A stretch of DNA of 64,000 nt, from positions 1 through 64,000 of the forward strand of contig JABVXV010000080.1 of NCBI GenBank assembly GCA_013365325.1, written 5' to 3'. The notes under the pieces are model-generated. The model was not told the DNA's origin, searched no databases, and saw only the letters and a list, made by a program, of their open reading frames with translations. The stretch's first letter is position 1, and each line of letters starts with the position of its first letter. Positions 54,328 to 64,000 of this stretch are shown here, piece by piece. The DNA comes from Dipetalonema caudispina (taxonomy: Eukaryota > Nematoda > Chromadorea > Rhabditida > Onchocercidae). Position numbers and translations under genes: made by a program.

Positions 54328-57300
54328 TTACAAATCAAGTTGATTTTTAAGAAGGGTAATTCGAGCCGGATGATAGCATCTGGATGTAACATTTCGGAAC
54401 AGTACAATGCCACGATAAAGTTGTTTCAAAGCCGATAAACAACAATAACCAATACCAAAGCCTCTCCCATGTACGAATGAATAATCACCGCGTACGACCC
54501 TGCCAATGATTGGCCTGAAAACTGAACACTCATTTGTTTCTTCATTCAATTATTTTCTACATATTTCTTTTCTGACGATAAAATGTGCTGCGAAAAATGT
54601 ATCTCAATGTACTATAAACAAAAATGTCGTGGGCAATGTTGCTCAGTTCCAATACAAAATCAGAATAAAGGATAACTTCCAAATTACAAGGAAGAAATTA
54701 CTGAGGACGAGAATCTGAAAGACACTACTCCGTTGAGCAATGTCTCAAAAACACATTAAATTGAACTTGTATCTCCCTAATATTGAGACTGCTTACCTTG
54801 AACAGCTGTTACTGTATTTTATGAGTTCTACTGCTTCCTCTTTCAATTCTTCCGTACCACTCGTTAGCTGTTTAGAAGTGGAACTACTTTCCACATTTTT
54901 TTTCAACCGTTTAGCTGTTTTCGCTTTTTCTCTTTTCTCCTTCTTTTTCTCCTTCATTTTTCGCTTCCTGTATATATAATTTAATATTTGATCTTAGCTA
55001 ATTTGTTTTTCATCATTCTATTCTAATTAATAAAATGACGATTCACGACGAGAGTAAATATCACTACGTATACCAAAGGATACAAAGTTCCATCGCATCG
55101 TAAAATTTAAGGCAAGTATTAAGGTGAAAATTGCGAAAAGACTGTAGTCTAATAAGAAGTGGGTTACAATTAGGCCAAAGAATCGATCAATTTTAATGAA
55201 GGAAAAGTTTAATATTTTGACATACTGATTCTTAAAGCATACCGTAGCATTTCTTTGTCAGGAAAAAGTGAGCTCAACGGTATGTGCTTTTCACTTGCAG
55301 TAACATCCAAGGAAATAAAATCCTCTAATCCAATCTGCAGTAAATAAGTATGAATATATTCCCATAACAAATTTAAATGTATTTATCTGTTTAAGACACC
55401 TAAAAATCTTATGAAGTTTCGGAATTTACATTATTTAGGAACAAGTTTTCCTTTTAAAGCAATAATTAAATCGTTACTTACCTCATTCCCTTGGTCTTCT
55501 TTATCCTCTTCGTTACCAAACACTGATTTCAAGGTACCTGTCTGAGTTTGTTCAATGATTTGTATAGTATTTTCACCTTTCGACAGTTTTGCTACAGTCA
55601 CAAAATCTTTATCGACTGGTGCACATATCAGTGCAAATCGTTGTGGACGACCTAATGTTGTTGATATAAGAGATACAGGCACTAATGCTGCAGAATTCAT
55701 AATTGACTCTGAAATTATAAAAATTATCTGGGAATGATTATTTTATATTCGAATAAGTTGTTCAGGATTTTCTTCTCAAATTAATTTTAATCATTAATTT
55801 CTGAAATACCATTTAACGACGAATTAATTTCAAAACAACTGACTTTGCAACCTTAAATAAGAAAATCATTAAGGAATACCTTCCGGCATTGGTCCTCTTC
55901 CGACCAACCATTTCTCAATAGTCAGCAATGTTCGGCGATCACGTATAACATATGCAGTACCTTCGAAGCCAGAATTCTCGAGCCAGTCATGACATAACTC
56001 AGAGAACTGAAACGTGAAAGGATATCTGATCGATAAGCTGCTCCAATACTTCACTCGGCGATTATGTGGCCGTCGTATATACTTTTCCTGCAAACGAAAT
56101 ATCCGCCTAATATAGAGGATTACTCTATAAGTCATTATATCGTATTTCTCGATATCATGAAACTGCAATACTAGAAATAGTTATAAAAAGAACATCGGAT
56201 GTCTTTTTATGGGGTCAAAAATTGCTGGAACTTTATAAAGCAAAAACAAATTTCTTTACGTGTTTAATAATTGTTTCATTTGTAATGAAATCATTTAGAT
56301 AACAATATAAATGTTCCCACAATGCTTTTCCAATAGTGAAAAATTATCATCTAAATATTTCGTAACAGTGACCTGCAGATTAATGTACTCTTCCTTGAAT
56401 TCGTTAAGACCAGCATCACAATCTGGTACATCAGCGGGAAAATTAAAATGACTTGATTCTAGTTCTAGGAATTTCTGATCTTTCAATCCAATACTCCTCG
56501 CAGTGCCATACTGTAGAGCGATCCAAAATTCTAAGCCTTTTAAAAAATACAGAAAGTTATTTGAATAGTATCATAAAATTTCAATAAAGATACTGAAAGT
56601 GAAAAAAAAGAAAAAAACCTAAAAACGAGAACTAAATTTACCAAATCCGGATGGTGTGATGAGATCCAAACCAATAAATGGACTTTTTGTTCCTGTACCC
56701 GTATTGCGAACTATTAAAAGTATTGGTATCTGCAACACAAGTGAAGATCAAAGCGATACGAAACAAAGTGTATATAAAAATCTATTGTGAGGAATAAAAA
56801 AATCATCAGTGATTATCCTCCATTTTTTCAATCTTTTTAAATACTGAAAATTTCATAATCTAAATAACAAATACAAGGATGGGATAAAATGCTTTATTAA
56901 TTACGCTCGTGTAACTGTTCACATAAATTCTAGATTTAGATCCATACAGTATCAAGAGATGCTAGTTATGCAGCGAAACAACAAAATAGCAAAAAATCTC
57001 AAGTAAAAAATTACATATGTACAAAAAACTGTAAACAAAACCTTGGCTTCAGATGTTTTCACTGGCTGCAGCTGCGTATTTCGCTTTTTTTGCAAATCAA
57101 TTTCAGTCAGCTTCTTCTCAAGAGCCTGGAATAAAATGCGGCAATCCAGACAATGTGACAGGGTTATGCACCTGCAATTCGAATACAGTCTGAACGTGTC
57201 TTGCGGCAGCTTTAAAGGAATTCTCATTTAACCCATAAATGCTTAGATTTTTTTAGAGATCAAAATAACTTAATTCATTTATGATTTTTTACTTTCATTT

Positions 57301-60300
57301 AGCAACAGAAGAGATTAACAGAAAGCCAATATCAAATCCAACCCTTCTTCGAGTTTCAAAATCCCAAAAGTCGCCCAGTGGAAGTGGCAAATTGTCTATG
57401 TTTAACGATTTTGTTGAACATCCATTAGTCTCAGTTCGTTTTATCTTCTTCAACGGTCGACTTAATCTAGGATCTTCCACAAGCAAACTGAAAACAGTAC
57501 CATCGGGAAGTTCACCGGGACTATGCTTACTGCATTCATTTCTCCAGCATTGGTTACTTGACCTAAAACTGACAGCAATCTGCACGTCCCACTCTGATTA
57601 ACATTTCTTTTTCTGCTTTAATTTTCATGTTTTGAAAATTAAAGTGGCATCATATGCCAAAAATCTTATAGCATTCTGTCCATTTGAAACTTCCTCATCA
57701 TTTTTCAAAGATTACTTTGGAAACTATCAAAGAGATGCATCAAATCTGTTCAAATGTTATTACATGTAATAAGATTTTACAGAGCTTTCACTCATGTACT
57801 CATCATTTACTTTTCGTTTTCATTATGTACCATGAATTGTGAAAGCTAACATGAAATCTTCCATCCTTGAATCCTCGAGTTCATTTTTTTCAACAACAGT
57901 AAGAACTTCATGTAGTATTTCAAACGATTTAGGACCATATAACCTGAACCGAACCATTTGATCACTTAAATCTAATAGCTGAAAAAGAACTTATTTAACA
58001 TATTCCCTTATCATAAACAGTAAAATTGTGATTATACGGGTAAATTTCACGATTAGACAATCATACTAGTTACTAACCAATTTTTTTGAAAAGAAAAACC
58101 AAGAATTTGATCGTGAAAACCAAGCTAATTATCCCATCTACAGTTACGCAAAAAATAAGGAAGAATTGTGTTTTTAACTAATAAAATACACTTAAGAAAT
58201 GTAATGATCAAGATAATTAAAAGATTAATTAATTTCATCAAAATGACCAAAAATAAGGGATGATGCCTTAGAGATTTAAAAATACAAAACGGTGTTATCA
58301 CAATCCTCAACTCTAAGCCTAACGAGGTTAAATGATCATCAGTTCCCGTTAATGAAAAAATTGTTAAGTGCTACAATCCCAAAATACTGCACCTTTAGAT
58401 CTTCACCATTTACGTAGACATCCGTCTTTATCTGCAAATTACGCAACCTCCATTCATCGATACTACGTGGTACTTTATCTATTCCTACAAGATCTACTGC
58501 CTGATTCTGCTTTTTCAATTTTAGCAGATCGGTAAATTTCAACAATACATTTTTACTGGAAGACGGATGTGTCCAGACTGCTAACGTGTACTTTGCATCG
58601 GTTCTAAAAATATAGGATTGTAGAATTCTACCAAATTCAATATCAAAACAATCTCTCTTTTAACAGATAAAAAACAACAAATTTAAAATTACACTAATGC
58701 AAACGTTCAGACGGGAAAAACAAAACATAAATTTTCCAAAAACCATCCCTTCTTCTTATCCTCTCTTCTAAAACTTTTGAATTCTTATGGAAATCTCACA
58801 AAAAAGACTTAATAACTGGTTTTAGAAAACAATCGATGAGTTGTTCCTTAGCACTGAATATCCTAGTTAATAAGAAATGAAAAAAAATCTACCAAACTAT
58901 ACAGTAGCACAATACCGATGTCAGAAGGATTTCGGTACATGAAGAAATTTTCAACAAAAATATTTAGGTAAATATATGGGAAACAGAGAGTGTAAAAACT
59001 TACTTGTGTTTACTCCATAAAAATCTAGCAGGTGCAATGAAACCACGCGGATACTCGCCTGGTTCGTATAACATGACTGGCATTTCAAAACGACCATCTA
59101 AGGCAGTTTTGAATGCAAATGTAGGGCCAACTTCGGGTGCACAAACGTTATGTAATAGCTCAATTATTGCTCTTTGATTAGTTCCAATTATCTAAAAAAT
59201 CAAGAACTATTGTGGAATATTTGCAATTTTAGGACTATAACAAATTTACTGTTTGCGTTATTCTAACTACTGAAATATGAAGTTTTAAACGCATACTAGT
59301 TTAATTATCCAATTTAATGTAATCCGTTCAAAGTTTGATGACTACGCTATATTTTGAATAAATTCCACATCAAGTATTAGCTAAAAACAAGCAGGAAAAA
59401 TCATTGATTGCCTCATCAGCAAATAAAAAATAAACGATTATTTGGATATCACTGTAAACTAGTCCGAAGAGTTAGTACTAAGAAGTGCAGTTATATGATG
59501 AAAAGACGTGTGACATTGAATTTGGCCAGTCTTGGTATTGGTATTTATATTAACAATATCACAATCGATAGCATTTGCCATTCTTCTTAAAGAAACATGA
59601 ACCAAAATTTTGAATTTACCTGAAAACAATGCAAGAAGCTGACATCTCGAACAACACAATGCCGCATTGCGTCACGATGCGACGGTCGAAAGGCCCGCAG
59701 ATAACTGCAGAGTGGAACATTGTAGCCCCATTTTTGGATCATTCGAAAACGCTTTGCATGCCATATATGTGTTTCAAGCCATACGTGCTTTCGTTGGCGT
59801 CTGATATAGTTCTAAAATTTACAACAGTTATGAAAATTCGAAGAGAGTGTGATAACCAGAGAATTTATAAATTGAAGCAAGCTGAGGCCACCGAATACAG
59901 AGATACTGTTTTATGCATTATCAATATATATATCACCAAAAGTAGATTCCTTGGTCGTCTTCTCCAAAAACGACTAGGCGGTTTTTGACGATGTTTTGAA
60001 GCCGCAACTGCTGAAATTGCAAAACGACGTTGCATGCGTGGGAAGCGCTTGATGCAGTAGGACATTGCGCGACGACGCATGTGACGCGGCAGACGCTGTA
60101 TTGCTGTACGTGGCCCTTTAGTCACTTCTCCCGATATCAACACGCGATTATCGACGGCCTTGAAAAAGGACATAAGTTGATTTTCTCTAGGCAAAATAAG
60201 AATCAATCTGTCAAACTATTAGCGCAAAGTACCACTTGACTTCCCAAATTTTTCCCAGGTATAAATTCTAAAAAACCAACCTGAATCAACTCAGCAATTT

Positions 60301-60379
60301 GTCTCACCCGACTCTTCACGAAGTGTATCACATTAACACCACGTGGTCGTGGACAACGATCTTCCTCACTTTCCTCCAT
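54328..60379 (-). CDS. popl-1: POP1, RNase P/RNase MRP protein subunit
   Basis: Fifteen minus-strand exons: 60379-60281, 60158-59937, 59811-59620, 59191-59004, 58603-58393, 57978-57851, 57562-57343, 57125-57042, 56729-56642, 56536-56373, 56087-55880, 55708-55482, 55334-55243, 54967-54797, 54514-54328; 2481 nt, 826 aa (human 1024). The POP1 N-terminal domain shows LPRHMRRRAMS at 56-66 and ETHIWHAKRF at 120-129. The POPLD region is at about 449-530 (IPILLIVRN, FWIALQYG, FPADVPDCDAG). A Lys/Glu-rich stretch at about 708-765 leads into the C-terminal fold RVVRGDYSF, ending YHPARITLL. POP1 is the largest protein subunit; with the catalytic RNA it matures tRNA 5' ends (RNase P) and pre-rRNA (RNase MRP) in the nucleus. 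An acceptor two bases before the ATG suggests trans-splicing. Same strand as uS17m and ITFG1. Confidence 0.95.
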
Positions 60380-60945
60380 TACTGAAACGATATTCAACCA
60401 TCTAATATACGCTTCCACAAACATTACAACACTTTTATTACTGTTAATTATCTTCTCAACGACCTTGACAATTCTTGGATTGCAGAGGCGTGATTTGATG
60501 AACAAGCTCCAAAGAAGTACTGATAAGAGTTTAACGACGGAATGACAGAATTCACACAAGTAATTGCCATCAAAATTTATTTTTCAGAAAACTTTTAACA
60601 AATAATTTTTATTGTTGACACGCATATAGGTCGATAAAAACTAGAACAAATCCAACACAACTATACAAATATAACAATTCAAAAATTTTACCAAATTATG
60701 ACGAATTTTCACACAGATAATGAGGAAATTTTGGTTAAATAGATAGGTAAGTTATCTCGAAGAAAGTGATATGCAATATACTGTCATATACGCATGTGAT
60801 ATTCACATGAAGAGATAGATGACTACTAAAAAACGTGAAAAATAGTATACAGCTCTGATGCTTCAAAAATTGAGGTATTAACTTGGAATTTAAATAATTT
60901 CACTAAAAACCAGCCTAAAAAGACCTAATTTGTCTTGTCAAATTG
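60380..60945. other. Spacer between uS17m and POP1
   Basis: 566 bp between the uS17m stop and the POP1 start on the minus strand. AT-rich; an upstream extension of the POP1 frame stays open to 60559 but is cut by the acceptor at the ATG, and its sequence does not resemble POP1. Compatible with an operon spacer. Confidence 0.5.
60382..60388 (-). promoter_or_regulatory. Putative trans-splice acceptor of POP1
   Basis: GTTTCAG on the minus strand ends two bases before the POP1 start codon, consistent with addition of a spliced leader. Confidence 0.5.
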
Positions 60946-63298
60946 CTAATCACCCTGTTCTTTATCCTTCTCCAGCGTTTCTTCCTTTTCTTTGCTGATA
61001 TTTTTGACCGTTCGTCTTGTCAGTAAATTTCCGTGCTTTGACAACTCACGCCGACTTATCGCCATTTTACGAGTGTTCAACCGTCGCCACTGTATGTCCT
61101 GTTTTTCTTCGAATAACAACACATCCTAAAGCAAAAAAAATTGCCGTTTTGTTCGAACTGAATAAAATCATTTAAGATTTTACTGACATTATCTGTCAGC
61201 AGAGAGTGCATTACAATAAGTGAATAAGCCGGCAAGTGGACATACAGTTGTAAAACGCATTAATTATATCACCAATAGGAAATATATTATTGAGGATTCT
61301 GGATAGATTCAGTCTTTTGATGTTAAATTACGAGTCATGAAAATGGATGACGAAATTTGAACTCCGGAATAGAATCGTAAACAATACTACAGATGTAAAG
61401 AGTGGGTCCATCAAGCTTCTCAAAAAAAAAAAAAAAAAAAACAAGACAAATCAAAAATGAAATTAAATCATATTTATTCTATCAGTTGAATAGGAGCACG
61501 ACAGCTGTCCATCGGTCATTGCAGCGTGTCTTTTCAGAATTTGTCTTATTGACGTCAAGTGCGACCGTGCATCAACTTGTCAAAATATCATCAAACAGAT
61601 GTTCTATGTTTTAGTTAGTCGACATATTGAAATGGTTTGGTAAGGTATTCGTGGGGCTTCAGAAAATTAGTCCTATTGATGTCCTTTGATAGAATGCCGA
61701 AACACTATCACTTTTACACTCCAAAGATCTCACCAGATTGAATTCTTCTGATGAATCAGTGAAGGGTCCATTTCGAACACATTCAAATTTAGAAGTACAT
61801 AAAAAATAATTCAAGAAAAAGTTCATACATATGACGATGGCTCTTCAATAATTTCTTTCACTAGTTCTGTCTGTAAGCTGATGTCGTCCTCATATTTCTC
61901 CTTAATTATTCGTTTTTTGGTGATCGGATCGATAATATTACCATATTTAAACACCACTCGATCAACAGTATGTGTCACTAATTTAGCCGGTCGTTTGTTT
62001 ACATCACATTTTGTGATCAAGATGGTATCACCCAGTTCTGAAAACATTTTGCCAATTATTTCAACTGTTTCATCTTGACTGAGTCTTCACCAAAATCAAT
62101 TCCAACCACGAATAAGTGCCGCTTAAGTCGATGCAAGTAACTTGTACCATTACTCTTTTCACTAGTAAATATGCATTGCATCTCATTGCATCAATCGTAT
62201 GAGCATTATTCTACGAAAAAATTCCTCCTTACTCGCGACTTTCGCAAGGCAAAAATTTGGATACGCGCTTAACCAATAGTGCTTGTCTTAACAGTTCCCA
62301 AGATAGAGAGATCAGCACAACCTAATATGCATGAAGTTTTTAAACTCGGAGTAATTGGTACATACAATAAAGGCAAAGAATCGGTCAAAATCTAGACTCT
62401 TTTCGCAAACTCGTATTCGAAGTAAGAGAATGAACAGAAAAAATTCTCTCGCAAAAGTTCATTTAAATTCCCAACAGAACATTTGAAAAAAAGTTCCGGA
62501 AAATCTCATCATGATCAGTAAATTCTACATAAATTCATTGATGTGACTCAAATCACGAGCAAATTACCTGTTGTATTTTTCGGATCTAGTGCCCATAGGT
62601 CAATAGGTCGTGAGAAATACTTCTTAATATATTCATCAAAGTCGTTCAATCGACATCGAACCTATAAGTAACATAACATTTACATTATTTTTCACATCGG
62701 ATCACTATTTTTTTTGGATACAGCAGTCTTCATCAGATGATTCGATTCTTAATGAAAGGGTTAAAAACCACAATAATTTTTACAAGCTAATTTCATATTA
62801 AAGGTTCCACTTTACCTGGACACATGGAATTTTATCATTCCCAATATGTGTGTGTTTTAATACCTTCCCTAACAACATGTCTAATGTGTTTTTGGATAAT
62901 TCGGTCTTGGGCTGAAAATAAACTGAATATTACTAATACAGTATCATAGCAGGTGATTAAGGGAAATTATCTCACTGGTCATTTTAGATCCTGATTTTGA
63001 CTTAAGATTACAATGCTGAAATCCTAAAACTCCGGTGTAAAAATCGAATGGATACCTTATCACATCGTTGACGGTAATAATGATGATATGGTGTAGAAAA
63101 GCGGAGAACAACAAAGTCATGATTTTAATATGTCCACCGGAACTGGAGGAAAACCGTTTAGTTTTGCAAATCCCACAAATACCTAATGAAAATTACAGTG
63201 AGCTTTGATTCATGAAATTGCGTATCTTAAGATGAACTTACGCGAGTAGTTGTGCAAAGCACAGGATCCAACTTCAACAATTGCGCAGCAAAATTCAT
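60946..63298 (-). CDS. mrps-17: Mitochondrial small-subunit ribosomal protein uS17m
   Basis: Six minus-strand exons: 63298-63242, 63182-63138, 62911-62816, 62661-62568, 62037-61829, 61125-60946; 681 nt, 226 aa. An amphipathic N-terminus (mitochondrial targeting is plausible) leads to an S17 OB-fold core at about 45-150 with LLGKVLKHTH, a conserved charged loop, ELGDTILITKC and RVVFKYGNIIDPITKKR, which matches the C-terminal signature of mitochondrial S17. The last exon adds about 60 charged residues (WRRLNTRKMAISRREL, then Lys/Glu-rich), so the protein is much longer than human MRPS17 (130 aa). It should bind small-subunit rRNA in the mitoribosome. The start is inferred; an AG acceptor lies about 30 bases upstream. 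POP1 follows 566 bp downstream on the same strand. Confidence 0.88.
61422..61441. repeat. Poly-A tract of 20 bases in uS17m intron 5
   Basis: Uninterrupted A run in the last intron of uS17m. Confidence 0.95.
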
Positions 63299-64000
63299 AG
63301 CTCATTACCTCACCATCCTCAAACCTGAAACATTTTGACTTTAAAGAGCTTCAAAAATCAAAAGAAAATTCAATCCTCAACCGAATAGTTGTTCAACAGA
63401 CTAAACATATCACCAAATCAGTAGATCTATATTGAACTCCGTAATATCAAACAGTAGTAAGATCTAACTCAATATACAAGGCAAAATTCGCAGTAATCCT
63501 CCCAGACAACTTTCAAACATCAGTCACGGTTACATATTCTGCGTTATATTATAAGCAAACTCATTCTCTCTCCAGCAATAAAATCCCCAGAAATTCGTCC
63601 TCAGAAGAAGATCAAAATTACTATCATCGATATGTTGAAAATTAACAGCTGCGAAAATTAGAAACTTTGGCCTTTAGACTTTATTTGGTAATTTTTGAAG
63701 TCTTTTAATAAACAAAACATCTGCAGGAAGCAAAAAAATTCAATTTTCACAGGAATTCCGAAATATCATGATTTCGACCAACAAAAGATAAATGATAGGA
63801 TTGGCTCTGGCACATAATCATTCTAAAAAGGAAGTGGATCGAATTAGATTTCGTCTACAGTTCCCTTGAAAATTTCATTCACATTTTTGAATTCGAAAGT
63901 AATATTTCTACATAAATTAATGGATCCTCACTAAATATCCAGTAAACACTATCAAAGTGCCAGTCCTATAAACCATACAAACAACAGTTTTTTCATTTTT
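63299..64000. other. 5' flank of uS17m
   Basis: About 700 bp of AT-rich sequence. A TTTCAG-type acceptor near 63328 (minus sense) could be the trans-splice site of uS17m. No further gene was recognised before the window ends. Confidence 0.5.

Overview
This window looks like nuclear DNA of a parasitic nematode, most likely a filarial or other spirurid (clade III) worm. The evidence is two six-exon cuticle collagens with a transmembrane N-terminus, a furin site and Gly-X-Y blocks; a patched-related (PTR) membrane protein; AT-rich introns of about 50 to 2,000 bp with GTAAG/TTTCAG borders; and 3' splice acceptors placed 0 to about 35 bases before several start codons, as expected for spliced-leader trans-splicing. 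Species cannot be named from the sequence alone.

Layout, left to right. + strand: a ZCCHC8-like NEXT-complex scaffold (1743-4699), then a complete SETDB1/MET-2-type H3K9 methyltransferase (5598-16774, 32 exons, 1299 aa). - strand: two tandem cuticle collagens (17476-20961 and 23678-26492) whose four middle exons have identical lengths. + strand: MLH1 (27805-32022, 690 aa, ending FERC). - strand, tail to tail with MLH1: a PTR protein (32131-38922). Then about 5.4 kb without a recognisable gene, containing one long hairpin. - strand: a RING-H2 protein with a very acidic tail (44306-46137), an ITFG1/LNKN-1 FG-GAP protein (48306-53214), RNase P/MRP subunit POP1 (54328-60379) and mitochondrial ribosomal protein uS17m (60946-63298).

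I rebuilt each gene exon by exon on paper. Every model given keeps one open frame through all junctions, and its coding length divides by three (for example 3900, 2073, 1776, 2481 and 681 nt). Splice sites were read by eye, without transcript data. The first exons of SETDB1 and PTR and the end of the RING gene are the least certain parts.

The genes are mostly housekeeping: nuclear RNA decay, heterochromatin, mismatch repair, tRNA processing, mitochondrial translation. The exceptions are the collagens and PTR, which serve the cuticle and apical membranes. Two same-strand runs could be co-transcribed units: ZCCHC8-SETDB1 and uS17m-POP1-ITFG1. No CRISPR, phage, transposase, tRNA or rRNA was seen. 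I found no wholly new system. The most unusual items are an apparent non-AG (TG) splice acceptor in ITFG1, a GC-AG intron in ZCCHC8, the unassigned 360-residue N-terminus of the methyltransferase, a TRAIP-like RING joined to an acidic tail, and the intergenic hairpin at 42564-42621.
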